Below are positions 9,367-18,837 of a stretch of 64,000 bases of DNA, in pieces. Source of the DNA: JAKAGZ01 sp963772675. Lineage in GTDB: Bacteria > Bacteroidota > Ignavibacteria > Ignavibacteriales > Ignavibacteriaceae. The number at the start of each line of letters is the position of its first letter. The first letter of the stretch is position 1. The stretch is from positions 372,001 to 436,000 of the forward strand of contig CAVYYF010000005.1 in assembly GCA_963772675.1 (NCBI GenBank). Direction: 5' to 3'. The notes under the pieces were generated by a model. That model saw only the letters and a program-made list of their open reading frames with translations, did not search any database and had not been told where the DNA came from. The position numbers and the translations under genes were made by a program.

Positions 9367-11364
9367 TTAGTTTGAAGGAATATATTTTTCGAACCAATTT
9401 GTAGCTCTTTTCACGACGTCTATATATTGATTAGGTTCGTTCCTTAGCCCGTGTCCGGCCCTTGGGAAAACAACGAATTGAACAGGAATGCCTCTTGTAT
9501 GCAAAGCCTGGTACATTTCGCGCGAATTTGAGATGTTCGTGTAAATATCTTTATCGCCATGCATTATTAAAGTCGGGGTTTTGATATTCTGAACGTAAAA
9601 TGCCGGTGACCTGCTAACATACTGGTTTTCCATATTAATCTGTTTTTCCCAGTAATAATAGCCGAGGTACATTTTTTCCCAAGCAGGCTGAACCGAGTTA
9701 CTCCAATCTGTGAATAAACTAAAAAGGCCGTACATAGAGACGGCTGCTTCAAAGCGATTATTTTGAGAAATAATCCAGTTGGTCAGGTATCCGCCGTAGC
9801 TCCCTCCTGTGACACCCATTCTTGTTGTATCAACAGATCCTTGAGAAATAATGTAATCTACTCCTGCCATAATATCGCTGTAATCTCCGCCGCCGAGGTC
9901 GTACCTGTTCGCTTGCGCGAATTCATCTGTGTAACCGCTACTTCCTCTCGGGTTAGGAGCGAAAACCAGGTAACCTTTGTCCGTCCAGATCTTTGTTCCA
10001 TAAATCTGACTAAAAGTATTTTTAAAAGAACCGTAAGGTCCGCCGTGTACTGTTAGTATTAAAGGATATTTCTTAGCGTTGTCAAAGTGAGCCGGTTTGA
10101 ATAGGATACCTTCAATATTAAATTTTCCATCATCACTTTTGTAACTAACTACCTCTTGAGTTCCCGGATTGTACTGTGCAAGCTGCTGACTGAAGTTTGT
10201 CAGCTTTTTATTGTTGACAAATATTTCATTCAGCGTAATTGCGTTTTCGCTATCATAACATAAATCACCTTTTGTAGACAGCGAAATATCGGAAATGACC
10301 ATGTTTCCAGCTGTAAGTTTTTCAATCTTTCCATTTGATAATGTTATTTTATAAAGCTGTTCATTGGTTCCCTCATCAACGGTAAATAATATGGTATTAT
10401 TGTCTTTCCAGGAAAAGCTGTTAACAGCGAGGTTAAAATCTTTGGTTAGATTTTTCTTTCCTGTCCCATCAGGATTCATAATATTAAGATCGGTTTGAGC
10501 AAACTCAATATCAGGAACGGTTTGTGTTATATATGCAATTAGCTTACCGTCCTTAGAATATCTAGGTGATGTTTCAGGTCCCGCTTCATTTGTTAGTTGA
10601 ACCTTGTTTCCTGTAAAATCAATTGAATAAATATCATATTTCTGTTCATCGTTATATTCGCCAGTGTAGTCTGTTTGATATACTATTTTTTGATCGTCAC
10701 TGCTGAAGCTGATATTTTCGGCGCCTGGATCAAGATTAAAAGAAGAAGTAATCTTACCAGTTTGAACATCAAGCAGGTTTAAAATTTTAATTGAGTTTGG
10801 CTCGTTATAAATGTAGTCGTCTCTTTTAATCTTTTCATTTGCTGTTTTTTCTTTTTCCTTTTGTTTATTGTATTCATCAGAAAGAAAAGCAATTTTCTTT
10901 GTGTCGTGTGACCAGCAATATTCATCAACTCCTCCCGGCAAAGCTGTCCAGTTGTGTGCTTCACCTCCGCTTAATGGTGCAGCCCACAATTGCGTAGCAG
11001 CAGATTCCATAGCATTTTTATCGCTGTTAAGGTATTCTCTCCCTGAAAGAAACGTAACCCATTTTCCATCAGGAGAAAATTTAGGATTGTTACTGCTCTC
11101 ACCATCTTTTGTAAATTGATAATAATTCTTAGTTGCTACGTCAAGCAAATAAATCTGTGTTACCCATTTACTTTTCAGAAGGTCCGCTTTTCTGATGGTG
11201 AATAAAACCTTATCTCCGTTTGGGGAAATTACCGGGTTAGACGGCGCATCAAGCTTTAGTTGCTCAGTCATCGTATACGATTTTGCATCCTGCGCTTGAA
11301 TTGAAAGCACCGAAAAGACAGTAAATATGGCGATATTCAAAAGAAAACAGCATAATCTTTTCAT
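9367..11364 (-). CDS. secreted S9 family prolyl oligopeptidase-like serine peptidase
   Basis: A 665-residue peptidase with an N-terminal signal peptide (FLLNIAIFTVFSVLSIQAQ), a beta-propeller region with repeated SPNGDKVLF/SPDGKWVTF blades (about residues 40-390), and a C-terminal alpha/beta-hydrolase domain. The catalytic triad is visible: Ser in GGSYGGY, Asp in MHGDKDIYTN, and His in PRAGHGLRNEP. The domain order resembles dipeptidyl-peptidase / acylaminoacyl-peptidase members. It is divergent from the oxidoreductase operon, with 281 bases of AT-rich promoter region between them. Confidence 0.93.
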   Translation of the reverse strand: MKRLCCFLLNIAIFTVFSVLSIQAQDAKSYTMTEQLKLDAPSNPVISPNGDKVLFTIRKADLLKSKWVTQIYLLDVATKNYYQFTKDGESSNNPKFSPDGKWVTFLSGREYLNSDKNAMESAATQLWAAPLSGGEAHNWTALPGGVDEYCWSHDTKKIAFLSDEYNKQKEKEKTANEKIKRDDYIYNEPNSIKILNLLDVQTGKITSSFNLDPGAENISFSSDDQKIVYQTDYTGEYNDEQKYDIYSIDFTGNKVQLTNEAGPETSPRYSKDGKLIAYITQTVPDIEFAQTDLNIMNPDGTGKKNLTKDFNLAVNSFSWKDNNTILFTVDEGTNEQLYKITLSNGKIEKLTAGNMVISDISLSTKGDLCYDSENAITLNEIFVNNKKLTNFSQQLAQYNPGTQEVVSYKSDDGKFNIEGILFKPAHFDNAKKYPLILTVHGGPYGSFKNTFSQIYGTKIWTDKGYLVFAPNPRGSSGYTDEFAQANRYDLGGGDYSDIMAGVDYIISQGSVDTTRMGVTGGSYGGYLTNWIISQNNRFEAAVSMYGLFSLFTDWSNSVQPAWEKMYLGYYYWEKQINMENQYVSRSPAFYVQNIKTPTLIMHGDKDIYTNISNSREMYQALHTRGIPVQFVVFPRAGHGLRNEPNQYIDVVKRATNWFEKYIPSN

Positions 11365-11645
11365 TTGGAAACCTCTTTATTTCATTAACATTAAAGAAAA
11401 TAGCCACTACAAATATGCCTATTAAATAATTGAAATTCGCTTAAAATGATGACTGCTTCTCAGGCTCGGCACAACCTTCTCTTTGGCAGGAATTTACTAT
11501 GATTTTGCATTTCTGGGAAATAGAAAGAAAAGCTCTAAAATGCCCGAAATCCAACTAAATTTTGATCGTCAAATACTGTTCTTAATTGGCATATATATTG
11601 TAAAATTGGTCGCAAAGATATCAGACATAATTTAAAGAAAATAAT

Positions 11646-11903
11646 ATGATCCGAGGAACAGTTCACTTCAAAATAGAAATCTGCAAAGGATGCGAACTCT
11701 GTATAGAAGCGTGTCCGCAGGAAAGTCTGGGATTATCAAATAAGATTAATCTTCAGGGGTACAGATACGCTGAGCTTATAAATGACAATTGTACAGGTTG
11801 TGAAAACTGTGCAATAGTTTGTCCTGATGCAGCAATCACTGTTTACAGACAACCAAAGTCAGCGATAAAAAAAACTAAAAAAGAGACTGCTGAAGTCAAA
11901 TAA
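11646..11903 (+). CDS. 2-oxoacid:ferredoxin oxidoreductase, 4Fe-4S delta subunit
   Basis: A small ferredoxin-like subunit of 85 residues with two cluster motifs, CKGCELCIEACP and CTGCENCAIVCP, which carry electrons from the thiamine-diphosphate centre to ferredoxin. A Lys-rich C-terminal tail follows. It is first in a four-gene run (delta, alpha, beta, gamma; gaps of 24, 12 and 10 bases) and is certainly co-transcribed with it. Confidence 0.92.
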   Translation: MIRGTVHFKIEICKGCELCIEACPQESLGLSNKINLQGYRYAELINDNCTGCENCAIVCPDAAITVYRQPKSAIKKTKKETAEVK

Positions 11904-11927
11904 GATTTAATAAAAATTGGTTTTAAG

Positions 11928-13022
11928 ATGAATCAAACGTTGGATATAATTCGTGAAGCTCGTTTAATGAAAGGCAATGAAGCTCTTGCAGAGGCAGCAA
12001 TACGCGCAGGGATTCACGCCTATTTCGGTTATCCCATAACACCACAATCAGAAATTCTTGAATACTTTACAAGGGAGATGCCAAAGCGTGAGGGAGTAGT
12101 GCTGCAGGCAGAGAGCGAGTTGGCAGCAATAAACATGATATATGGGGCGGCAGGAGCCGGGGCCAGGGTAATGACATCGTCTTCAAGTCCGGGAATCAGC
12201 TTAATGCAGGAAGGTCTATCTTACATTGCATCAGCGCAGTTACCTTGCTTGATTGTAAATGTAAATAGGGGGGGCCCCGGGTTAGGGACGATACAGCCAT
12301 CTCAGGGAGATTATTTTCAGGCTACAAAAGGGGGAGGTCACGGGGATTATCACCTGATAGTTCTGGCTCCTGCTTCAGTTCAGGAAATGGCGGACTTTGT
12401 TTTCGATGCAATCACACTTGCAGAAAAATACAGAAACCCGGCAATGATACTTGCCGATGGTGCTCTCGGACAAATGATGGAAAAAGTTGAACTTCCAGAG
12501 GAAGGTTCACTTGAATATACTAATAATTCGTGGGCTACTGTTGGAAAACCAAAGGACCGTGAAAGAAATATTGTTACTTCTCTTTTTATTCAGCCTGAAA
12601 AAATGGAACAGATAAATCTTGAGCTTCAAGAGAAATACAAAAAATTAAAAGAAGAAGTTCGTTATGAATTAATATCAACTGAAGATGCAGAAATTCTTCT
12701 GGTTGCTTTTGGGCTTTCCGCAAGAATTTGTCAGAAGGCAATTGAACTTGCAAGAGCAAAAGGAATTAAGCTTGGTTTGCTTCGTCCGATAACTCTTTAT
12801 CCTTTTCCTGAAGAAGCAATCGCATCGTTCGCATCAAAAGTTGATTTCTATCTTACTGTTGAAATGAATGCTGGGCAGATGATACAGGATGTTAAGCTTG
12901 CAGTGAACGGTAAAAAACCAGTCTTCCATTATGGAAGAATGGGAGGAATGATTTCTTCACCTGAGGAAGTTTTAGCAAGAGTTGAAGAAATAATTGAAAA
13001 ACATTTAGTAGCAAATGAATAA
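11928..13022 (+). CDS. vorB: 2-oxoacid:ferredoxin oxidoreductase alpha subunit (VorB/KorA type)
   Basis: The alpha subunit of a ferredoxin-dependent 2-oxoacid oxidoreductase, which oxidatively decarboxylates a 2-oxoacid to its acyl-CoA, or runs in reverse for CO2 fixation. The 364 residues carry KGNEALAEAAIRAGIHAYFGYPITPQSEI, the VMTSSSSPGISLMQEG segment and GGPGLGTIQPSQGDYFQ, hallmarks of the alpha chains labelled VorB (3-methyl-2-oxobutanoate) or KorA (2-oxoglutarate). The two specificities cannot be separated by eye. In an anaerobic or Chlorobi-like organism, 2-oxoglutarate synthase for the TCA cycle is plausible. Confidence 0.88.
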   Translation: MNQTLDIIREARLMKGNEALAEAAIRAGIHAYFGYPITPQSEILEYFTREMPKREGVVLQAESELAAINMIYGAAGAGARVMTSSSSPGISLMQEGLSYIASAQLPCLIVNVNRGGPGLGTIQPSQGDYFQATKGGGHGDYHLIVLAPASVQEMADFVFDAITLAEKYRNPAMILADGALGQMMEKVELPEEGSLEYTNNSWATVGKPKDRERNIVTSLFIQPEKMEQINLELQEKYKKLKEEVRYELISTEDAEILLVAFGLSARICQKAIELARAKGIKLGLLRPITLYPFPEEAIASFASKVDFYLTVEMNAGQMIQDVKLAVNGKKPVFHYGRMGGMISSPEEVLARVEEIIEKHLVANE

Positions 13023-13034
13023 CAGGGATTTGTA

Positions 13035-13817
13035 ATGAAAATCAACGATTCAATAGAAGGACTCGATTTAATTTATCAAAAGCCGGAAACATTGACTGAT
13101 ACTCCTCTTCATTATTGTCCGGGTTGTGGACATGGAGTTGTTCACAGAGTTTTAATGGAAGTAATTAGTGAAATGGAAATTCAGGAAAATACCATCGGGA
13201 TTGCACCAGTTGGTTGTTCGGTTTTTGCTTATCATTATATGAATATCGATATGCAGGAAGCTGCTCATGGAAGAGCAAGTGCCGTTGCAACCGGTGTTAA
13301 AAGAGTTCTTCCGGATAAATTTGTTTTCTCTTACCAGGGAGATGGTGATCTTGCGGCTATCGGTACAGCGGAAACAATTCATACAGTAAATCGCGGTGAA
13401 AACATCCTTATGGTATTTATCAATAACGGTATTTATGGAATGACCGGCGGTCAGATGGCACCAACTACTTTGATTGGACAGAAAACTTCTACCTCACCTT
13501 ATGGACGTGACGAAAAATTGATCGGTTATCCTTTAAAGATAACAGATATGCTTACAATATTGCCGGGAGCTTATTATGTAACAAGGCAAGCCGTTAATTC
13601 AGCAGGAGCCGTCAGGAAATTAAAAAAGGCGGTTAAGAAATCTTTTGAATATCAGAAGTTGAATAAAGGGACCTGTTTTATAGAAGTTGTTTCAAATTGT
13701 CCTTCGGGCTGGGGAATGACACCTGTGGAAGCAAACAAGTGGATGGAAGAAAATATGTTTCCATATTATCCCATAGGTGATCTAAAAGTTCCGGGGGCAG
13801 AGACAAATAAAAATTGA
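13035..13817 (+). CDS. 2-oxoacid:ferredoxin oxidoreductase beta subunit (thiamine-diphosphate binding)
   Basis: The 260-residue catalytic beta subunit. It has the N-terminal HYCPGCGHGVVHR motif, PVGCSVFAYHY, and the thiamine-diphosphate/Mg site GDGDLAAIG followed by NNGIYGMTGGQMAPTT. It ends with the SNCPSGWGMTP segment. It follows the alpha gene by 12 bases and precedes gamma by 10. Four-subunit enzymes of this layout include 2-oxoglutarate and branched-chain 2-oxoacid oxidoreductases. Confidence 0.92.
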   Translation: MKINDSIEGLDLIYQKPETLTDTPLHYCPGCGHGVVHRVLMEVISEMEIQENTIGIAPVGCSVFAYHYMNIDMQEAAHGRASAVATGVKRVLPDKFVFSYQGDGDLAAIGTAETIHTVNRGENILMVFINNGIYGMTGGQMAPTTLIGQKTSTSPYGRDEKLIGYPLKITDMLTILPGAYYVTRQAVNSAGAVRKLKKAVKKSFEYQKLNKGTCFIEVVSNCPSGWGMTPVEANKWMEENMFPYYPIGDLKVPGAETNKN

Positions 13818-13827
13818 GGAAATTAAA

Positions 13828-14385
13828 ATGGACAACGCGCACGAAATAATTTTTGCAGGTTTTGGAGGACAGGGTATTTTATCAATGGGACAGATAATTG
13901 CTTACTCTGCAATGATAGAGGAAAAGGAAGTAAGCTGGATGCCATCATACGGACCTGAAATGAGAGGCGGCACTGCAAACTGTATTGTAATAGTTTCTGA
14001 CTCAAGAATAAGTTCGCCGATAGTTTCAGCATTTGATTCTGCGATTGTTTTAAATCAACCGTCGATGGATAAATTTGAAAATGCTGTTAAGCCGGGCGGC
14101 TTGCTGATGTATGAAGAATCAGCAATCATTAATCCGCCGACAAGAACGGATATAGAAATATTAAGTATACCAGCTAACGAGGAAGCGATAAAACTGAATT
14201 TGAAAAAAGCCGCCAATATGATCCTGGTGGGCGCATTTCTTGAAAAACGGCCGTTAGTAAAAATTGAAAATATTTTAGCTGCACTAAAAAAAGTTTTACC
14301 TGAAAGACATCATCATTTAATACCTATTAATAAAGATGCCTTGACAAAAGGCAAAGAACTGGCAAACGAGACGATTAAAGTTTAA
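13828..14385 (+). CDS. 2-oxoacid:ferredoxin oxidoreductase gamma subunit
   Basis: The 185-residue gamma subunit. It shows the N-terminal FAGFGGQGILSMGQI motif and SWMPSYGPEMRGGTANC, both diagnostic of the POR gamma domain, which contributes to the CoA-binding region. It completes the operon. A clear AGGA-like ribosome site (TTGAGGAAATT) precedes the start at 13828. Confidence 0.92.
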   Translation: MDNAHEIIFAGFGGQGILSMGQIIAYSAMIEEKEVSWMPSYGPEMRGGTANCIVIVSDSRISSPIVSAFDSAIVLNQPSMDKFENAVKPGGLLMYEESAIINPPTRTDIEILSIPANEEAIKLNLKKAANMILVGAFLEKRPLVKIENILAALKKVLPERHHHLIPINKDALTKGKELANETIKV

Positions 14386-14387
14386 TT

Positions 14388-14687
14388 ATGGAAAATATAA
14401 CAGGCACAACCGCTCAGGGGGTTAATATGTTAGAAAAAAATGTGGTTTGTTTGCATAACTGCAAAAATACCTGTGCTATGCTTAATGAAGCGCTGCGTAA
14501 AGAAACAGCCATTAGCAAGTTCTACGATAGTATTCTTGAGCAGTGCAATATGCCGGCTGTAAGCGACTTCGTTGCAGAACAAATCGAAATAAGGCAGAAA
14601 AGCATACTGGCAATTATCCAGAAGCTGAACGAAATTCATGCTCGTTCACAGATAATTGACGGAATATCATCCAGTTTTGAATCCTGA
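14388..14687 (+). CDS. hypothetical protein at the end of the oxidoreductase operon
   Basis: A predicted 99-residue, mostly alpha-helical protein beginning two bases after the gamma-subunit stop, so probably translated from the same mRNA. Four Cys lie in the N-terminal half (VVCLHNCKNTCAM and EQCNMP), which could bind metal or form disulfides, but I recognise no family. An internal ATG at 14415 (MLEKNVVCLHNC) is an alternative start. Its position suggests an accessory role to the oxidoreductase; that is inference. Confidence 0.6.
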   Translation: MENITGTTAQGVNMLEKNVVCLHNCKNTCAMLNEALRKETAISKFYDSILEQCNMPAVSDFVAEQIEIRQKSILAIIQKLNEIHARSQIIDGISSSFES

Positions 14688-14844
14688 TAAGCTTTCCGAA
14701 ATTACCAGCCTTTATAATTACTTATAAAGAAAAGATATACTTATGTTTTGTCCAAAGTTTGACAAGCCTTCACAGAATGGGTATATTTAAAGTCTAAAAC
14801 TTAATAAGAAAACACTTAAGTTCTTAAAAAATAGAAAATTACAT

Positions 14845-14917
<73 letters not shown>

Positions 14918-14924
14918 CTAAAAG

Positions 14925-14956
14925 ACCCTCAATATTAAAAGTATTGGGGGTTTTTC
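14925..14956 (+). terminator. intrinsic terminator of tRNA-fMet
   Basis: ACCCTCAATA (14925-14934) pairs with TATTGGGGGT (14942-14951), one G-T pair included, and is followed by TTTTCC. It lies seven bases after the tRNA. Confidence 0.85.
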
Positions 14957-15102
14957 CTTTTAAATAGGATTGCAAAACTTGAGTGATGACTATTTGCATA
15001 CTATAAAAAGATGGGTGAGTAAGCATTTTTTCGAATACCTTACCAGCAAATCAATGAACTTTGTATGATTGTTCAAGAATATTTGAACTAGTATTATAGA
15101 AA

Positions 15103-16005
15103 TTATTTTGGTAAAATTGAATCTATTACTTTTTCGATACCAATTGGTACATCATTTAAGGTTAAAAAATGACTAAAAAATATTGTATTATATCTCTTGC
15201 TTTTTCTTTTGAGGTAATAAATTATATCACCGAACTTTTCCTCAATTATAGCGTAAAGATCAGGATCGAGATCTTTTTTAGCTCTAATAGTTTGTGGTAG
15301 CAATTTCTTTGAAAAACCTAATTGAAACATCTTTATTCTCATTTGATCCAGAGGTGCCGGAGCTAGTAATTCGTAAAATGTCAGTAACAAATCCGATTTG
15401 GTAAATAGTAAAACTATTGGTTTGTTCTTTAAATTGTTTTTGCCTCCTAAATGAGATTTCTCTATCCTTTTCCAAGCTTTATAAATTGCATTTGAAACTT
15501 TTTCGCAATAAAAATCATCTTCATATTGTGCGAGAACTTCAGCTAAATCCACAACAAAAATAAAAGCATCTGCCTGCAGGGTCCATATAAAAGAACGACC
15601 TTTGTGAAACCATTGCCTGTATCCGTTGTGAAATTGAGCGTTATTATCACCTGAAAAATCACCGATTTGCATCTTAAAGTTTTTTTTAAAAAGAAATTTT
15701 CCTCTTGAAATATGTACGCTATATGGGAAAATAGAGTCTGTGTCGGTTTCATCAAGGGGGGTTCGTGAGTTCAAACATTTTATATTCTCTTTAAGTCTTT
15801 TATTAGTTTCATCATTTATTTTTATCGTTTCATAGTCTGATCGATTTTCATGTAGTAGATGATTAATTAATGATGTGATAAAAATAGATTTGCCTGATTT
15901 GGGATAACCCAAGACTGCTATATAATAATCTGAGGAATTGTAGTGCAATAGTATGGGCTTTAAATTATAGTTAAATATTAGCAATAGTAATGTAAAAAAA
16001 AACAA
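15103..16005 (-). CDS. P-loop GTPase-like protein, possible mobile-island cargo
   Basis: A 300-residue protein with a Walker A motif GYPKSGKS (residues 33-40), a G3-like strand QIGDFSGDN and a G4-like LLFTKSDLL, so a TRAFAC-type GTPase fold is likely. It resembles the conserved cores of GTPases encoded in prokaryotic conflict systems, but no partner gene is next to it. The first 20 residues are hydrophobic and start from a TTG (16003-16005) beside a nine-T run, with an in-frame stop just upstream. The true N-terminus may therefore be lost or shifted. It is the only gene between tRNA-fMet and a degenerate tRNA 3' copy. Function is unknown. Confidence 0.65.
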   Translation of the reverse strand: MFFFTLLLLIFNYNLKPILLHYNSSDYYIAVLGYPKSGKSIFITSLINHLLHENRSDYETIKINDETNKRLKENIKCLNSRTPLDETDTDSIFPYSVHISRGKFLFKKNFKMQIGDFSGDNNAQFHNGYRQWFHKGRSFIWTLQADAFIFVVDLAEVLAQYEDDFYCEKVSNAIYKAWKRIEKSHLGGKNNLKNKPIVLLFTKSDLLLTFYELLAPAPLDQMRIKMFQLGFSKKLLPQTIRAKKDLDPDLYAIIEEKFGDIIYYLKRKSKRYNTIFFSHFLTLNDVPIGIEKVIDSILPK

Positions 16006-16055
16006 ATCTTGTAGCTATACTAAGCCAAATTTTAAGTGCATGGATTTATAATAGT

Positions 16056-16136
16056 CGAAGGTTGCAGGTTTCCCGAAAGGATTCCTTCGGAACAATCCGC
16101 CGGGGCGGGCGGCCCCCTACAACAACTAAAAGAACC
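16056..16136 (+). repeat. degenerate tRNA 3' fragment with a GC-rich hairpin insert
   Basis: CGAAGGTTGCAGGTT (16056-16070) matches the tRNA-fMet segment CGAAGGTTGTAGGTT with one difference, and CCCCC...ACTAAAAGAACC (16113-16136) resembles the tRNA 3' end and its flank CCCCCGCTACTAAAAGACC. Between them lie about 42 GC-rich bases able to form two hairpins (CCGAAAGGATTCCTTCGG and CCGCCGGGGCGGGCGG). It may be the right attachment site of a small element inserted at tRNA-fMet, or the debris of a second tRNA carrying a repetitive palindromic insert. Confidence 0.5.
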
Positions 16137-16244
16137 TAAATAAAATTATGCTTTCTAATTTTTCAAATTAAAGACTATTATTATAATGCTAAATAATATA
16201 AATTGTACTTTATAAAAACATAGAAAAAAACATTATTAATTAGA

Positions 16245-17090
16245 ATGAAGAAAATCGGAATAGCTTTCGGTGGTGGCGGTGCGAGAGGTTTGGCTCATAT
16301 TTCAATGATTGAGGTTTTTGAAGAGCTTGGTTTAAAACCATCTATTATCTCAGGCACCAGTATAGGTGCAATTATCGGTGCATTTTATGCCGCTGGAAGT
16401 TCATCTAAAGAAATGAAAGCGATGTTAAAACGCTTACTTTTCCCAAGAAACGACAAGCCATTCGACTTTCTCTGGAAATCGGATTTTGTAAAAATGTTTT
16501 CTATGTTTGATCCCCAGTTTTTTAACAGCGGCTTAATGAAAGGAGATAGATTTTATAATTTTTTGAAAGCAGAGCTCGGCGCCAATACTTTTGAAGAACT
16601 GAAAATACCTTTAAAGATAGTTGCAACGGATTATTGGAATAAAGAAGAAGTGATTTTTGCTGAAGGAAAATTATTACCGGCAATAAGAGCAAGTTATTCT
16701 TTACCGGGATTATTAACTCCGGCTAAAATTAAAAACAGAATTTTGGTTGATGGAGGAATAGTCAATCCACTTCCTTTTGATATTCTATTAAGTGATTGCG
16801 ACATTTCAGTTGCAATAGATATTACAGCCTATAGAACAAGCAATGGAAAAGAATATCCTCCTACTTTTGAATCAGTTTTTACAACCTATCAAATAATGCA
16901 GAACTCTATAAATCAACAAAAGATGAAGTTTATAAAGCCCGATATTTATATTAGACCGGAAATTTACGATGTACGTGTTTTTGATTTTTCCAAACACGAA
17001 TCAATTTATAAACAATCGGAAGCTGCAAAAGAAAATTTAAAGAGAAAACTAGAAAAGCTACTGACGACTGAGCCGGAACCTGCTGTGTAG
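16245..17090 (+). CDS. patatin-like phospholipase (RssA-type)
   Basis: A 281-residue bacterial patatin, a Ser-Asp dyad acyl hydrolase. The oxyanion motif GGGGARG opens the protein, the nucleophile elbow is GTSIG, and the catalytic Asp is in DGGIVNPLPFD. No signal peptide or membrane segment, so it is cytoplasmic or secreted by another route. Its natural lipid substrate is unknown. It stands alone, convergent with trmO. Confidence 0.9.
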   Translation: MKKIGIAFGGGGARGLAHISMIEVFEELGLKPSIISGTSIGAIIGAFYAAGSSSKEMKAMLKRLLFPRNDKPFDFLWKSDFVKMFSMFDPQFFNSGLMKGDRFYNFLKAELGANTFEELKIPLKIVATDYWNKEEVIFAEGKLLPAIRASYSLPGLLTPAKIKNRILVDGGIVNPLPFDILLSDCDISVAIDITAYRTSNGKEYPPTFESVFTTYQIMQNSINQQKMKFIKPDIYIRPEIYDVRVFDFSKHESIYKQSEAAKENLKRKLEKLLTTEPEPAV

Positions 17091-17140
17091 TAGCAAATAA
17101 TTGAATAATTCCGGAATCATTTTTCTATATTAATAACATT

Positions 17141-17857
17141 CTAACTTTTTATATCAACTATAAACACCTTCTTTCCAATTTCATTAACCCGGTATATAAT
17201 TTTAAACTTTTGATAAGCCAGAACATACTGATTATCTGAATTGTCCTTCTTTTCAATCTTCGAAATTCTTTTGCGAGTAGTGTCAGTAGGATTAAATTCA
17301 AGCTGTACACTTGCATAACCAAGGAGGTTAACATCTACTTCTTTCTTAAGTTGTTCAGAAAGTTTTCTGGCTGTTTCTTCAATTAGTATTTCATAAATAT
17401 TATCCATTTCATTTTTAACCCAGCCAGTAGCGGAACCAGGGAATGAATCCGAATAGGGTAAATAAGGTTTTATATCAAGGATAGGTGAACTGTTCAAAAT
17501 ATCAGATTCGGAAATAAATATTTTCAGTCCTTCAACTTTTTCAAGTTTTACGCAACTTAATCCAATCGGGTTGGGCCTGTAAGGTGCACGCGTCGAGAAT
17601 ACGCCCACTTTTGTTCGGGTATGTCGCGGTGGAGAGACAAGCGGCTTCCAGCCTTTGTTTAAATGAAATTGGTATATGATCCATAGTCTGTCAAAACCAT
17701 CTAAATTTTCTAAAGCCTGATTAAAATTGTTTTTTGGATAAAGTTGGATTACGGCATTTGTTCCTTTTGCTAAAATTCCCTGTCTGGGTGATTCGTATCT
17801 TTGCTTGAGTTCAGATTGAATGAATCCTATTGGCTTAATAATAATTTCATCGGTCAT
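17141..17857 (-). CDS. trmO: tRNA (N6-threonylcarbamoyladenosine37-N6)-methyltransferase TrmO
   Basis: TrmO (TsaA/YaeB) uses S-adenosylmethionine to methylate t6A37 in certain tRNAs. The beta-barrel family motifs are present: IKPIGFIQSE at the N-terminus, GFDRLWIIYQFH, the FSTRAPYRPNPIGLSCVKL hallmark, and LDIKPYLPYSD. At 238 residues it is about the length of E. coli TrmO, with a C-terminal extension ending in IYRVNEIGKKV. It is the last gene of an operon, one base after the cyclodeaminase-like gene. Confidence 0.9.
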   Translation of the reverse strand: MTDEIIIKPIGFIQSELKQRYESPRQGILAKGTNAVIQLYPKNNFNQALENLDGFDRLWIIYQFHLNKGWKPLVSPPRHTRTKVGVFSTRAPYRPNPIGLSCVKLEKVEGLKIFISESDILNSSPILDIKPYLPYSDSFPGSATGWVKNEMDNIYEILIEETARKLSEQLKKEVDVNLLGYASVQLEFNPTDTTRKRISKIEKKDNSDNQYVLAYQKFKIIYRVNEIGKKVFIVDIKS

Positions 17858-17858
17858 A

Positions 17859-18821
17859 TTAGATATTTACCATTTCTCCGATTTTTAATTCCATGGCCTT
17901 TTTATATATCAGATCGGCAGTAACTACATCAAACAATGCCATCCCAACTGATTTGAAAAAGCTTATTCCATCCTTAATAATTATGGAATTATTTTGTATT
18001 GCGTCTGCAATTGAAACAACCTGTTCTTTCCTGATCCAGCCTTGTTTGATTGGCGTTATAAGGTCTCCGGTTTCTTCAAAAGCATGTTCGGTATCGATAT
18101 AAATTTTATCAAGCTGTCTGAAAAAAGCTTCGGGGTATTCCATCATTTCAGGTTTGTATGATCCAATTCCCACAAAATGTTTTTCATTAAATAGAGATGA
18201 TTCATTTGGAAAGAGGGGAGTTTTAGTATTTGTTACCGTTATGACTACTTCAGAATTCTTTAATATTTCTTCAGGTGAATTACATATATGAATCTTTGTA
18301 TCCGGAAGTGAGCCGGATAATTTCTTTGATAAATCAGAAACACGTTCAATGTTGATATCGTTTATAAAAATATCGCTGAAATTCCTGACTGTATTTGCAA
18401 AAAGTGCTTGATAGTAACCCTGAACACCTGCACCAACGACTCCGAGTTTTTTGACGTTTTGCCGTGCCAATAATTTTATGCTCAGAGAACCAATTGCAGA
18501 TGTACGCAAGGCGGTAATAGTAGCACCATTCATAAGTGCCAGGGGTTCTCCTGTTTTGCCATCGTTTAAAATCATTAAACCTTTTGTAACCGGAATACCG
18601 GCTTTTGAATTGTCGGGGAAAAGTGATACCAGCTTTGTACCGAATTTCTCTTCAGTAAAACAGGGCATTGCCAGTAATGTGTTTTGATTATAATCCACAT
18701 GCAGCCTTACCGGCATTTGAAACTTTCTCGATGCGTGAATCAACATTGCTTTTTCAGCTGCATCAATCAGTTCGCTGAAACTTGCAGATTTAATAATTTC
18801 TTCGTGATTCAGAATAAGCAT
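17859..18821 (-). CDS. ornithine cyclodeaminase / mu-crystallin family protein
   Basis: A NAD(P)-dependent enzyme of about 320 residues in the ornithine cyclodeaminase / mu-crystallin family, whose members include ornithine cyclodeaminase, alanine dehydrogenase and ketimine reductases. Visible are the substrate-side segment GTKLVSLFPDN, the RTSAIGSLSIKLLAR helix and the Rossmann motif GVVGAGVQGYYQ. ATG 18821 (MLILNHEE) is preferred over a TTG two codons earlier. It follows the serine dehydratase gene by 16 bases, suggesting amino-acid breakdown or interconversion. Exact substrate is not deducible. Confidence 0.85.
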   Translation of the reverse strand: MLILNHEEIIKSASFSELIDAAEKAMLIHASRKFQMPVRLHVDYNQNTLLAMPCFTEEKFGTKLVSLFPDNSKAGIPVTKGLMILNDGKTGEPLALMNGATITALRTSAIGSLSIKLLARQNVKKLGVVGAGVQGYYQALFANTVRNFSDIFINDINIERVSDLSKKLSGSLPDTKIHICNSPEEILKNSEVVITVTNTKTPLFPNESSLFNEKHFVGIGSYKPEMMEYPEAFFRQLDKIYIDTEHAFEETGDLITPIKQGWIRKEQVVSIADAIQNNSIIIKDGISFFKSVGMALFDVVTADLIYKKAMELKIGEMVNI

Positions 18822-18837
18822 TTGCAACTTTGTAAAA

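Noticed and set aside
11646..14385. Pyruvate:ferredoxin oxidoreductase
   Set aside because: The alpha chain carries the PITPQSEI and SSSSPGISLMQEG pattern of VorB/KorA rather than pyruvate enzymes; the exact substrate stays open.
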